The position numbers and the translations under genes were made by a program. From Pseudofabraea citricarpa (lineage: Eukaryota; Ascomycota; Leotiomycetes; Helotiales; Dermateaceae), in NCBI GenBank assembly GCA_029641185.1, contig JAPWGK010000022.1:620001-684000 (forward strand): 64,000 nucleotides of DNA, read 5' to 3'. The notes under the pieces are model-generated. The model was not told the origin of the DNA and searched no databases. It worked only from the letters and a program-made list of their open reading frames with translations. Shown one piece after another: positions 52,519 to 63,574 of the stretch (its first letter is position 1; every line of letters begins with the position of its first letter).

Positions 52519-52701
52519 ATAAAACTTCTTATAAATTTATATTCGGGTTTTAGTTATTCTAAGCTAGAAGCTTTATATTTTCGTAATTATTCGTAGCTTT
52601 TTAAATAATATTATATTCTTCTTTTATTATATTACTTTTATTATTCCTTTTTAGTTATTTATTTATCGTATACTTAATAGTATATATTATATTTTATTAT
52701 A
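52519..52701 (+). repeat. Direct repeat copy B (also at 40622)
   Basis: Counterpart of 40622-40809 in the same orientation, 11.9 kb away; the differences are mainly transitions. The sequence right of it (52725-52805: acttataagcgggttataa and relatives) resembles 40040-40150, which lies left of copy A, so the two loci share more than one segment but in different order. Confidence 0.75.
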
Positions 52702-53150
52702 ATACAAGTTATATTATTAAATTATAACTTAACTTATAAGCGGGTTATAAAATTATAACTTAGCCTACGAGCGAGTTATAATATTAAAACCTAGCCCGCG
52801 GAGTTTTATTTCTTATTCTATTAATTTATTACGTTTACTTATAATTATTTTTTATATAAACGCCTTATAATAATATAAGATAACTTCTTATTAGTTATAC
52901 TTCTTTCTTAGAAGTATAAAAGAGTAAGTTCGCCTAATAGCTATAGGTAAGCCTAATATTAACTTTAAATATTAGGCCTAACAAAGATTTATCTTAAGGC
53001 TACGCTACTTTTATAATAAAAAGTAAGTGATAATAAGTTATCTTATTAGGCCTAAGTCTGCATCTCTATTATATCTTAGTATATCTGCTTAATTTATTCA
53101 GGTTCCATCCACCTGCCTTACCCCCCCCGTCCCCCCTCCCTCCAAAAATA

Positions 53151-53164
53151 TACGGTTAACCGTA
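53151..53164. promoter_or_regulatory. 14-bp perfect palindrome TACGGTTAACCGTA
   Basis: Lies between the right edge of the AT block (after a C-rich tract at 53121-53142) and the 3' end of the P450 gene. Purpose unknown. Confidence 0.4.
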
Positions 53165-53223
53165 AACCTAAATGTAAAGAATGAACATTTACCACCACAA
53201 CCTCGCTTAGTCTCTATCGTATC

Positions 53224-54782
53224 TCAATGCCTGAGCTTCAACTTGCAGAGCAACTCCGACTTCTCCCACAAGAAAAATGACTTCTGCTCGTTCCATCGCT
53301 CGCTCTCGGGACATAACTGTAGGTCGAAATCCCAAAGCACCCGCGCGAGAATCAGGCGCATCTCGTTGTAAGCGAGGTTCATGCCAATGCAGCTTCGTGG
53401 GCCAAGCGAGAAGGGTTGCACGACTGCACGAGCGTCATGGTAGTACGGGGATGACGGGTTCTCTTTCGCCTCGGCCAGCCACCTCTCGGGGAGGTAAAGA
53501 TCGGGACGGTGGAAGTTTTTGGGAGAGCTGGAGGCTGCTGTCTGGTGGACGGAAACTCTGGTCTAGAAAAGGAAGGGATATTGTAAGCAACTTATTCTTC
53601 TTTGTCTGATCTCTCAGACGGGACTTTTCAACTTACTCCTGCGGGTATCTGATAGCCTGATACAGTGGACGGCGCACCTGGCGGAACGATCCGCTGCAGC
53701 CCTGTGGGCACAGGGGGATACAAGCGGAAAGCTTCATCGATGCACGCCAACATGTACGGAAGGCGGGCGGTGGCATGGCCAAAAGTGATGTCGGCCCTAG
53801 ACTCAAATGACGTCCGTACCTCATCGGTGACCTTCTTCAGTGCCGTGGGAGTTCGTAGCAGCCAATATGTAAGGCCCGAAAGTAGCGTTGCCGAGGTCTC
53901 ACTGCCGGCCGTAACTAAGGTGCTGGCGTTGGCTACTAGTTCTTGGTGAGTAAGACCATCTTTCCGGCCTTTATTGCGCACCATGGCATCAATAAAGTCA
54001 CCACGACCACTTAGAGAGCCGTTATTCAGCCTCTTCTGAACAGTCGTCTCAACATGTGAGACCTGTTGCTTCCGTGCCTCCTTTAGACTTTCCGGCATGA
54101 ATTTGATGATGAGTTTGAGCACGAGCGGATATGATGCTGCGGCTTCGAAAAAAGTGAGCATCTTGAACGAGTCAAAAATCAGATGGATTAAGAAGTGGTA
54201 TTTTTTCTCGATGAGCCCTCCAAAGGACTCCCCGAAGGCGAGGTCGCCCACCATGTCGAAGGTGGTCAGATTGTACCATTGGACCATGTCAGTTGGTTTT
54301 CCTGACTCAGCCACCTCTTTGAGCCCGTCGATGAGCTGGTCAACATATTGCACGAGAATTGGTTCTTGTGCTTGGAGACCTTTCAACGAAAAGGCTGGTG
54401 AGAGCGCTTTGCGGAACCGATTGTGATCAGCCTCTTCTGCATTAAATATATCTATGGGAAAGCGTGCCAGTGGGACAATATTTCTTTGCATCTGTGGCGA
54501 CCGTTTATCATAAATATCTTTCCATGCTTGCACTGTGATGAATGAGACTTCGTCGGAGCCAAATCGGACGGCATCGCCATATTTGTCGTGGAACTCGCGC
54601 ATACGAGCATCAAAGGTACCTCGTGTCGCTTCAATGTGTCGTAGCATTGGGATGGCAATCCATAGCTTAGGCCCGGGGATATGACTGAGCGGATGGAAGA
54701 ACAGATTCCAGACGATGAGAGCGATGTAGGTGACCACGAGTATGCCACCCAGGACTTGCAATATGGGACCCAAGGAGTTCAT
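53224..54782 (-). CDS. Cytochrome P450 (complete)
   Basis: Microsomal haem monooxygenase of fungal secondary-metabolism type. Exons 54782-53637 and 53562-53224 with a 74-bp intron (gtaagt...ttctag) join in frame to 494 residues. Membrane anchor at 6-26, FFHPLSHIPGPK hinge at 28-39, I-helix TAGSETS at 291-297, ExxR E350-R353 in DEAFRLYPP, PERW at 407-410, and haem loop FSLGPRSCIG with Cys440. The open frame extends upstream only from a TTG. ATG 54782 places the anchor correctly. The motifs resemble the CYP65/TRI11-like isotrichodermin hydroxylase group, to be confirmed by search. It is intact although its stop lies only ~150 bp from RIP-degraded DNA. No pathway partners nearby. Confidence 0.93.
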
Positions 54783-55629
54783 TTTCGTAGCTTCGTAGTC
54801 ACCACTTGTCCAAGATGCAGACAAAGATTCAGATTCGCTTGATTCTATAAGTACCTATAGATTTCTGTCGAGTGCCTGATTTACTGGTGTTGAAGTGTAC
54901 TTTGGGCCTAAAATTATGCACACTAACACAAATATTATCAGCTGACTCTTCTTCCATGCGATGTCCAATCTTTGATTTCATTAAAAGCAACTTAAGAAAC
55001 TCTCTTTAAAAGCTTAGCCTATGTTTATTCCGTATTTAAGGCTAGAAAATAAGGTAGAGGGAGATTAGGGTCAGTGGTGCTTTTGTATTCGTTGTACTTT
55101 AGGCCTCTGGATTCTTGTTACACCCCTGAACAGTGTGATGAAAAGTGAAACTTCCATACTACCCTACAACAAGTAAGTTATGTTGTAGTGCATAATTATA
55201 CCCTTGACTGTCTGATGAAGGTTAATTATTCTTACTCCTATGGGCATATGGTCTTGCATGATTTGGCCTCGAGTTCTAGGCCAAGCCTGAGAATAGTTAA
55301 GCGAGCTCCACAACAAGAGTTTTCCATCCGTGTTTCTAGGCCATAATGTCATATTCTCCTTGGTATCACAGTGGAGTATATGCATAGAGTAACCTATAGT
55401 TCCCAGTTGATAAGTACAAATGGATTGATGTTGTATGAGTATTCCAAAGAGTACTTTCTGCATCATAATCATCTTTTTGTTCAGTGGCGTGACACTGAAG
55501 TATATGTAGGTTTATAGCGCCTAATAATGACTCTTCTATATTTTCGGGCACATATTGTAGTTTCGATTCTACATGATTCGCCGTACTTCGAGAGGGCCAT
55601 TATCCAAGATAGACCACGACTCACCAACA
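54783..55629. other. Intergenic
   Basis: Promoter side of the P450. Short frames only, no family signature, no repeat recognised. Confidence 0.5.
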
Positions 55630-56264
55630 ATGTCTCTCTTGCAAGACGCTTGGGACTTGCTGTTGTCAGACCCCTCAATTTCGTCAGACATAACATCAAG
55701 CCCTGTAACAACAACAAGCGAGCGAACTGAGTCGGTCTTCAAAATAGGCACAGAAGGAGAAGAAAGCGGTCCCAGCCTAATACAGCAGCTGCAACGGCTA
55801 CGGTTAGATGTGCAAGCGCTGCAGTCCTCAAGGCATGAACCTATTGCAACACCTAGCGCTCTTTAAACTGACATGAACTTGGTAGTATCGATCACGACGA
55901 AGAGTCTATGTCTCGGTTGCAGCAGGAAATTGAGCGGCTTACCGAAGCTATCCTATGCACCACCACATCATCATCATCATCTGCATCGATATCACCGCAG
56001 ACGCAACAGCAGAATAAGTCAAGCGGCTCATCTTCTGGATCTCCTGCCAAAGACGCGGGGGAGGAACTTCGGTGTTGGGAATCCTGCTGCAGCGGCCGCA
56101 AGTTCTCTAATAAGAGTAACATCATTCGACATTGGCGGGAGCGATCGGGCCAGAAAGGAAAACTGCGTTGCTCATTTTGCAACGTCGAGTTCTCACGCAG
56201 TTCGGCACGAAATATGCACGAGGCAAAGGGCATCTGTAGGATGGTGGCTCCACGGCCATCGTAA
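55630..56264 (+). CDS. Degenerate C2H2/C2HC zinc-finger protein, broken or mis-spliced
   Basis: Two in-line pieces. 55630-55866 starts MSLLQDAWDLL, is acidic/Ser-rich and ends in a short coiled-coil-like LIQQLQRLRLDVQALQ before TAA. The second frame (open from about 55884 to 56264) reads ELGSIDHDEES, then SRLQQEIERLTEAI, a Ser/Gln-rich linker and two finger-like units: C...CC...FSNKSNIIRH and C.FC...FSRSSARNMH....C. The first finger lacks its second His and the second has Cys in that place. The two frames differ by one shift and I find no good intron between them, so this is either a frameshifted gene or one with an atypical splice. Related to fungal proteins only by this layout. Possible DNA-binding role. 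Confidence 0.4.
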
Positions 56265-57602
56265 CGTTGTAGATATAGAATATAGAATTGCATCTCTCAA
56301 GGTCCATTTGTTATGATCAGAGCTTTTGTGTAAGTGTCCCATCTATTCAGAGCGCTGTTCTTATGTCCCAAAGAAACTACCTAGTTTATGAGAACATACG
56401 CTGATATTTCCAAGAAAATCAACTACAAATCGGATTTATATTGAGAGTGCAGAAGGAAATTTGAACCGTCGATCGAATGCCTAGCGACAATTGCCGCAAT
56501 TTCTACTCAACCAATACCAAGATCTAATACAAAAAGAGCTTAAATATATAAAGTCGAACATCCAACGCCGTAGAGTTTTAAACCATAGAAACAATCTTTT
56601 TCTAAGCTCACTATTTTCCTGGTTCCACTTGGATTTATCTGGCAGAACGCAGATAATTGTCGTACCTGATGGAGCCGAACAAAACAAAAGCCGATTGTTA
56701 CATTGTCCGAACTCCTTAGAAATCGACATTTGACCATTTTCACACTTAATCTCTTCGCCTACCGTTTTAGAAAGTTCTTTCTATCTTTCCTTCGCGCACG
56801 GCACACTCTGGTGCCTTGCTTCATTAGACCAACGATTGGTCTCACGTTTTTGCTTGCATATCGATCACTCTTCGTCGACAGACCCTGTCATCATTCATCA
56901 GACAAAATCGAGATCATGGCCAACACTCTTGTGCAAGAAAAACCCGCCAGCACGAAACAAAACGACTACAAGCTTGGTTCGATATATACGATCAACTCGA
57001 CCTGATAAATGGATAGCACATGTACCAGGTAAAATCTTACAATTGCTCGCTAAACTCGATGGCCACGCTTATGTATCACTAATCATGCTGCACTGCTGAG
57101 GAATTCCCTGCAGGGAAAAGACAAAGTAATGAATAACACACCGATATACTTCCTTCGGAATGAGAAAACAAAATAAAAAGGACCCATTCCGTTCGGCTTT
57201 TTGGTAATTGTTTACCAGTAATCCGTCGACTCCCGGGCGTCAAACTGGACGGTAGCATACATATAGAATCTGACCGTTGAAAATATAAGAAAGGAAGGTC
57301 TTTCAGCCGACATCAGCGAGGACCTTATCTATCACTCTCACCAAGCAATTACCCGTCGAGTTGGTAGGCAACCAAGCGTGCCAACAGACCACGATAAAAC
57401 AAGCGAAGCCTTTGACTTGGTCTCGCTTGCTCGTTAAAACAGCTACGTCATATTAGGTTGCTTACACCGCAATCGCAAAGCCCCCTCATCAATCACGTCA
57501 ACCTTCCCTTAATAAACAAAGAACTCTCTCTTCATCTTCTTCATCTCAATCTCCCAAAAACACAAACAGGCTCAAAGCAGCAAATCAACAACATCAACAA
57601 TC
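56265..57602. other. Intergenic and leader of the PLDc_N gene
   Basis: Several short open frames at 56480-57100 on both strands without family signature; I do not call them. 57480-57602 is a CT- and CA-rich 5' leader typical of a highly expressed fungal gene. Confidence 0.45.
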
Positions 57603-57974
57603 ATGTTCCAGAACACTCTCAGTATGCTCTTGCAGTTCTCCCTGCTCTCGCTGGCAATGGCCGACGAGACACTGAAGACCACTGGCCATGGCAATGCTTG
57701 GAAGTATGGCAGTGGTGGAGGAGTCATTGGATTTATCGTTCTTATCCTCGATATCTTGGTGTTCAGTATGTGGTTTTGCGACTCTTTCTCTGTGTTGGGA
57801 TGAAGCTAATTAATATCTGCAGTCGAGGTCTTGAAGTCAAACCGCCCACCTTCCCACAAGCTTCTTTGGTGCCTCATCGTCTTCCTCTTCCCTATCATCG
57901 GTATGTTTGTCTACTGGTTGTTCTCCAATCGATCGGCACATTCTGGAAGTGGCTCTTATGAGGTTCTGCCATAA
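57603..57974 (+). CDS. Small membrane protein with PLDc_N-like domain
   Basis: Exons 57603-57765 and 57823-57974 (57-bp intron gtatgt...ctgcag) join to 104 residues. N-terminal signal-like segment MFQNTLSMLLQFSLLSLAMA, then a Gly-rich start of helix 1 (GGGVIGFIVLILDILVFIEVLKS), a basic turn (NRPPSHK), LLWCLIVFLFPIIG and VYWLFSNR. The two helices with the P-x-x-G kink and a final basic residue match the PLDc_N (cardiolipin synthase N-terminal-like) domain. It carries no phospholipase catalytic HKD motif, so it is not an enzyme by itself. Function unknown; conserved small membrane protein in fungi. Confidence 0.8.
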
Positions 57975-58397
57975 GGCGCGTATAGACATCGGAGGTGAGG
58001 CTGTCCTGGATGTTGCACAAGACGCTGGATTAGATTATGGGGAATTTATCGCGCAGCTACTTGTAGCTAGATGTTATGAATTCGGGATTTTATGGAGTTG
58101 TGGATATCTTGCCAGGGAGCAGGGTCGTGCTGGGACTTGCAATCATACCAATGTTAGAGGCATATCAGGATTCTCTACAAATTAAATCGAATTGATTGCA
58201 TTGTCTTTGTACTGTCACATTCAGCATTTTGAAATGTGACGTTTGTAACTGGTTTAATGATCAATGCGACCATTTGCCTTGATCTTCGAACTGCGCCTCT
58301 TGTGCTGAATGAGATTCTAGCACAACAGCTTCCGTGTTGTGCGTGGCCGACCTCGTAAGAAGTATCCAATTATGTAGCAGAATTCCAACAATCAAAG
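57975..58397. other. 3' flanks of convergent genes
   Basis: A 200-bp open frame overlaps it in plus orientation but has no signature and lies in a 3' region. Not called. Confidence 0.4.
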
Positions 58398-59201
58398 CTA
58401 AGATATGCCGTTTACTAAACCTCCAGCACCTGCAGTCTGCTGTGCATCACCTCCAGCCTCATCACTCAAACTCCAATCCCTCACTGCACCCTTCCAATCC
58501 GATACTCTAGCATCCCGAATCTTGACAACCACGACTCTCACTTCTTCACCCTCGATAAAAATCCCTCTTCCACCGTCCGGGGCTGCATTTCCTACAGCAC
58601 CCCATCTATCTGTACCTTCCTCATCTTCTCCAAACGTGTTGTTCTCCAAATGCATCTCACGGAAGTACTTCTCTTCTTCAGTCCCTTGATCAACTATCCT
58701 CGCCTCGCCATTGATGGTTGCGCTGATACTACTTAACGCACTGGTATTTAGATTTGCCAGGAGGGTAGCCAAACTTGAGCTTCGTGCCTCTGGGGGCGGG
58801 GAACCGGTTCGGTCTGAAGACATGCGGCGAGCATTCGTGGTTGGAGGTCGGTGAGATACCCAGTCGTGCACCAGCAGAGAAACATGCGGATTCGATATCA
58901 GATTATGTGTTTTCTTGGAGGAGGGATTGGTGGTCATTATTATCGTCGGCGAGGAAGAGTATGGTGAGGTGGGGACGTAGGTGTAATTCATGAGGGCGAC
59001 GTGAGGAAACCGATCAGTGCAGGTTGCAAGATGTAGCTATTCATTAGTCAGTCATATAGATTACACATATGTATATACCGGCATACGTACAAATCGTGCA
59101 TTTTGAAGACATTGTACAACTTCTGCAGGGAGCGTTTCCGTTACTTGATGGTGAGTCTGCCCCGCCGATGCCTCATAGTTGAGGGGTGGTTCTTGAGACA
59201 T
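58398..59201 (-). CDS. Pyridoxamine 5'-phosphate oxidase-like flavoprotein
   Basis: Exons 59201-59091 and 59036-58398 (54-bp intron gtacgt...aatag) join to 249 residues. LPAEVVQCLQNARFLHLATC, then PHVALMNYTYVP, IIMTTNPSSKK, NLISNPHVSLLVHDW and ATINGEARIV follow the split-barrel FMN-binding fold in order. The arrangement matches the yeast YLR456W/YPR172W-type proteins rather than true PNP oxidase (Pdx3), whose C-terminal signature is missing. The middle (65-80) and the insertion around NTFGEDEEG are low complexity. Cytosolic; likely FMN-dependent, reaction unknown. Confidence 0.85.
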
Positions 59202-59891
59202 AGTATATGGCAGATTGACGATTCGCAATTAGAGGATCACAGAAAGATCACTTGCTGGAAGATCTGGACGTTGGCGGGGTTGATGAGGTTATAATTGCGC
59301 CCATAGAGGATGTTGGTGGGATGTGAGGGAGCTCCCGAAAGGGTTCCATGACGTGAAGATCTGCAACACGTGACGGAAAAAACCAAAACCATTATCCTCC
59401 ATTTTTCATTCTCCTCTAGCATCACAAATATTCATAATATTGATTTCCCGCTGGTAATTTTCACGTATAATAAGGCTTTGCTACTAGTGTAACAAGTTTC
59501 CTTCTTTATCCGTTCTTTTCGTGGTGCAAATCCGCAATGTCCCATTTTTGTCATGAGCGAAGAATGCTGAGAACCCAAATTGAGAACAGTCATTGTTCTA
59601 TGTCTTCCCATTTATCTCCTCGAGTGATGCTTGACAATGAAATACAGGATTTCTTCGTCAACTCTGATTATGGTTTGAGCTTTCATAGTAGCGCTTTTCA
59701 CTGCCTGGAACAGAACCACCGGGAAAGGGGAGCGGAAAAGATTCTTTTGCAGCATGTGTTAAGCTATGAATTTATCTTGCCTTACTGTATTCTCCCAGTC
59801 CCTAGCATGTTCTCATCAATACCCGAGTAATCGAACTACGAATGAACTCCTATGTTTTGGTCTGCTTTCAATTTCAACAGCTCGATCATCC
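59202..59891. other. Intergenic
   Basis: Promoter of the flavoprotein and 3' flank of the next gene. A 97-codon plus-strand frame (59537-59830) has no recognisable feature and is not called. Confidence 0.4.
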
Positions 59892-60676
59892 TCATAAATT
59901 CCTCAAACATGAATCGAGAAGCTTATGTTCTCCTAAAGATATCACTGTAGTAGCTAGCCAACCACAATATCGGTTCAGGCTGTATACAATCCCTTCAATC
60001 TTGTAGATAATTCCAGGCTGAACAGTTCCCAGAGGCAACTCCCATCCAAGGCGTATCGTGGCAGTTTGAACGTAGTTATTTGTATCATGTTCATCCCTAG
60101 TGGCCCACATGATGGAGAAATTCTGGCTCCTGACCTGCCTTACTTTTGCAATAATTGAGAAATTGGGTCTCTTCATAGCGTTTGGAGGGTCTGCATTGAG
60201 TGTGTTTTCATCGGGATATAGCCCTTCCAAAGAATTTTCTTTGATTCTTGGTACACCTGAAAAATGCTTAGTTAAATTGCCACTGGAACAAACTTGAAAC
60301 CCCTACATTCATCGTCCTGTTGTACTATCTTCGGCCCAAGTGTCCCCAGTGGGGTTTTCAAATGTCTCTCAGACTCTCTCACATCCGCCAATAAAAATGC
60401 AAATTCTGCTTTATTATTTGGAGCAATATATCTGCATTTTGGGAAGTGATATATAACATCCATATCAAGACGCTCGTCTGGCAAGTGTCGGATTACCGCA
60501 GTTATCTCACAAGGATCATCTGATAGTTCCAGCACACGAATGGTAGCAAACGAGTATGATTTGCCTATGTTGCTGAAATCTCCAGAGGCGCATTGTTGGA
60601 AATCCAAGATGACGAATGCATAAAGATTGATGATGAAATCGGTATTGTATATTGGGGTTGGTTCTGTTTCTTCCAT
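59892..60676 (-). CDS. Conserved-looking hypothetical protein, two exons
   Basis: Exons 60676-60307 and 60256-59892 join in frame to 244 residues if the 50-bp intron gtaggg...ttttcag is removed; without it the first frame stops 27 bases after the donor. I recognise no family. Acidic start, a mixed alpha/beta composition, no signal or membrane segment. Conserved-looking patches are TATIRLGWELPLG and YKIEGIVYSL. TATA-like cttttata (minus strand TATAAAAG) lies at 60757-60764, 81 bp before the ATG, which supports a real gene. The donor is not the commonest fungal form, so the join is the least certain part. Confidence 0.55.
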
Positions 60677-60756
60677 GGGACCAGGTCAGATTCTGATTCT
60701 CTTAGTGATAAGAAGGTTGTAGAGAAAAGCTGAAGGTTGGGAGGCTCGGCTATCAC

Positions 60757-60764
60757 CTTTTATA
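60757..60764 (-). promoter_or_regulatory. TATA box (TATAAAAG) of the 60.7-kb gene
   Basis: 81 bp upstream of the ATG at 60676 on the minus strand. Confidence 0.5.
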
Positions 60765-61434
60765 CTTAGTGGGGCAGCCACAGCCAATTAAATCTGCACC
60801 CAGGAACTTCTAACCAGGTATAGAACTATATTTACTTAACGTAGCTTCCATTAACCTTAGCCATGAAAAAGTTACACGATTACACAGCTTTGTAAACTTA
60901 TGTTTAGCGCTTGAGTAGGCTTAGGAACACGAGGGACAAATCTTGTAATTTTGTGGAAAGTCTCGGGTATTCTTGTACTCTATAGGATATTTAGCTTTCG
61001 ATCCTAGCTGAGTTTCACTGTTGAGGCTGAGATCTTCGCATGTCTCCTTAAATCTGAGCGTTGCAGCACAAGAAAATCGCCTACAAGTTTAATGTTGCTT
61101 AAGTTCGGGTAGGTTAACCACCTGAAGGATTTTGCTTGGTTGGGGAATGGAAGGGTAGTAGTACCTACCAATTCAAAAATAAACGACAGTGTCACTGCTG
61201 AGTTACAACCGAATTAGAGTGGACATCTCAAACTGTACAACTTTAATGGTCCGATTTCATTCATTTTGCCTTGCTATGGTGGAACACCGAAGTTTAAACC
61301 CAACGCTGTGCGACAGATGCCCTGACGATACTGCTGCCAGTTCTGTCCCACCTATAGATAAGCCATTAAAGGCTACATAGATGAAACTTCATGTCCTTTC
61401 CTTTGTGACTCTTTACTGGAACTTCGTGACATCT
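60765..61434. other. Intergenic
   Basis: No gene recognised; upstream of the hypothetical gene and downstream of the IFI6-like gene. Confidence 0.4.
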
Positions 61435-62023
61435 TCAAGCAGCGATCTTGCGACGCCAAACCATGCCTAATCGCTGGAAGTACGCAAACAACGAGCCCTT
61501 CGGGACATATCCCGCATATCGAGCTTGCCATCCAGCTGCGAATGAACCTTGATATCACGTCAGCTATATCTTCTACGCAAGTCATTAGAAAGATTAAACC
61601 TTCAAGTATACCTCCCTCGGCAAAGCCCAAAGCCTCAAGAGCCCATGGCGCCAGCACAGCCAAGATTCCAAGCGCAACAACTGTGCAGAACATTGGGTGA
61701 TCCTCTGAAAATTCGGCAGCAGCATTGAGTGCCTTGTCAAATGCTTCTGTCATGGCCTGACCCATCACTGCTCCCTCCTTGACAGCCGCGACGAGTCCAT
61801 TGAAAACGCGTTGAGCAATGTTCTCTGTCCAGCCATATGCTCCTACAATCTCATCTAATTTCTTCTTCAGATCCTCGCCGCTCTTCTCTGCTTTGAAAAG
61901 AACATTTAAGGCCTCTGTTGCGATGCGCTTGGCTTGATAGTCGCCTGTATTGGATGCGTGGTAGCTGACTGGGCCACGGATACATCCGATGATAGCTTGG
62001 ATGATGGAAGTCATGTTGTGCAT
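61435..62023 (-). CDS. IFI6/IFI27 (ISG12)-like membrane protein
   Basis: Exons 62023-61612 and 61547-61435 (64-bp intron gtatac...tcaag) give 174 residues. Splicing changes the C-terminus from a meaningless tail to GGSFAAGWQARYAGYVPKGS, then FAYFQRLGMVWRRK, which matches the Gly/Ala-rich end of fungal interferon-inducible 6-16 (PF06140-type) proteins. An amphipathic Lys/Glu-rich helix region (~33-75) precedes a hydrophobic segment MFCTVVALGILAVLAPWALEALGF. Animal members act in mitochondrial or ER membranes in apoptosis and immunity; the fungal role is unknown. Unspliced, the frame runs on to 61373, so a naive gene call would be wrong. Start could be either of two nearby Met codons (62023 preferred). 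Confidence 0.75.
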
Positions 62024-63574
62024 TGATGGGAAAGTTTGGCAGAAGAGGCTTGTGTGTTTTGATGAACTGCTGTTCTAGGAAGTTGATTTATTTCGAGGGT
62101 GCGCAGCCTTATGCTGTCCAACAGGTAGTGAATATGTGCCACGTGATAATGTAGGTCGACAAACAGGTTGCAGGCAATGATGGGTGCTTAGATTACTGTT
62201 GCTTAATGGTGAGGCTAATTCTTTGGGATTTGAATAATTCCGTTTTTGCTCCCGAATTTCGTCAAGATAAACTAGGTTCTCTGTAGCTTCTATTGTATCA
62301 GTATTTTGTCATCATATCCTCAATAGCTAGTAACAACGTTTTGTATATATATATCTAAGTAACGAAGACATAGCATTGAGTGGACGATAGGCAGAAGCTT
62401 ACTGTTGAGTGTATCTAAACACAGCGGCTATATTCTACAAATACATGGACACCACTTGTGATCAAAGATGGCCTTTCCTAGTAACGCACATGCTACGTTG
62501 ACTAGATCAAAACTCCTTATGCCACTGATGCATCTTCTGCTATCTATTTCAAGCCTGCACGTCTTCAAATAGTATTCATCTTTCCTACAGACAAAAATAG
62601 ATCTTGCTATCACTCTCGCAGTGCCACAATTAGTATCATCCTCCAAATACTTGCCCGAGCTAATGGTAGGCGTGTTGGAAATATCATCCTCTTGATTATA
62701 TCTTTACTTTCAGATGTTACTTGATAGCAAAACGGTTAAGGAATACGCTAACAGCAAAGAAATATAACATTTGTGGTTACCCAGGTACCTAGGTAGGTAC
62801 AGTAAACAACCCAGCGGATTTAGAAATAACTAAAATGTAACTCATGGAAACGTTCCAAACGATCCGGGTTTCAGTTTAAACTTCTAATTTCATTTATTTC
62901 ATCTCATTCTCACATATAATGAAACCATCATTTTTCATCCAGAAAGCCACAAGCGTTGGTCACTTATTAACAAAGCATCACGTGGTCTGCTTAAAACCCA
63001 GTGCGATGATCGGCAGGTACCAGACAACCTTAGCATCAACAACCACGATCATAGTCCTGCAACCATTACCATAGCCCACAAGAAGACACAGACAACCAGG
63101 CTCGTGGTTCAGTGTCAGGGTGGCATGAACGCCCTGACTTGGTAGTTCCTTTCCTTTAGCCTCCCCTCATGAGCTCTCACCGAGTACGCCTCAAAGGGAG
63201 AATCTCGTTGTGGCAAGACCTTCGGATCAGGCATAGCCGCAGAGTTTCCATTACAACCACATCATGGATGGAATACCAAATCTTTGAATGAGCCAAAGTC
63301 AAATATATTAAATCCTCAGCCACATGATCCAACATATTTCACGCCTCCAGCGAGGAACAATTGGTAGTCTGCTCGCTTCTCGTTTGGAGGCAAGCGGTGA
63401 AGTAGCAACTACAATAGAAATACAATCTTTCTCGCTCGGACGAACTTTGATCAAGCCCAATGGGTTAGCTCAATCTTCAATATGCAAATGTCTTCGTCTA
63501 GTGAACGGACAACGCCGACCATGCTTTCCCCAGACCTTGGGACACCGAGTCAAGCTCTTTAGTTTACCCTGGGC
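62024..63574. other. Intergenic, no confident gene
   Basis: A Cys-rich 72-codon minus-strand frame (62428-62646) and a 39-codon minus-strand frame near 63.1-63.25 kb have no recognisable family. Nothing else seen. Confidence 0.4.

Larger units (their letters stand above)
21001..53080. other. AT-rich, RIP-type degraded block
   Basis: About 32 kb of strongly A+T DNA. CpA and its complement TpG are almost absent over hundreds of bases at a time, while TpA is very frequent and many of the remaining C and G bases are in CpG. That is the footprint of repeat-induced point mutation acting on CpA in duplicated DNA. Because TG is depleted, ATG starts and TGA stops are both nearly missing, so almost no start-to-stop frame occurs. 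Except where listed separately I see no gene, tRNA or rRNA. The content is decayed transposons and simple tandem repeats. Edges are sharp at both sides. Confidence 0.9.

Noticed and set aside
21001..53080. Block as mitochondrial DNA or a centromere
   Set aside because: No mitochondrial genes, tRNAs or rRNA seen, and gypsy landmarks with C-to-T type decay fit RIP. A centromeric role cannot be tested from sequence alone.
54783..54824. Longer start for the 53-kb P450
   Set aside because: The upstream frame begins with TTG and would put 14 hydrophilic residues before the membrane anchor; ATG 54782 fits better.
59537..59830. 97-codon plus-strand frame
   Set aside because: No domain or signal, and placed between the promoter of one gene and the 3' flank of the other.
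62428..62646. Cys-rich 72-codon minus-strand frame, thought of as a cyanovirin-type lectin fragment
   Set aside because: Spacing of Cys and Asn/Asp residues does not fit the family and no signal peptide is present.
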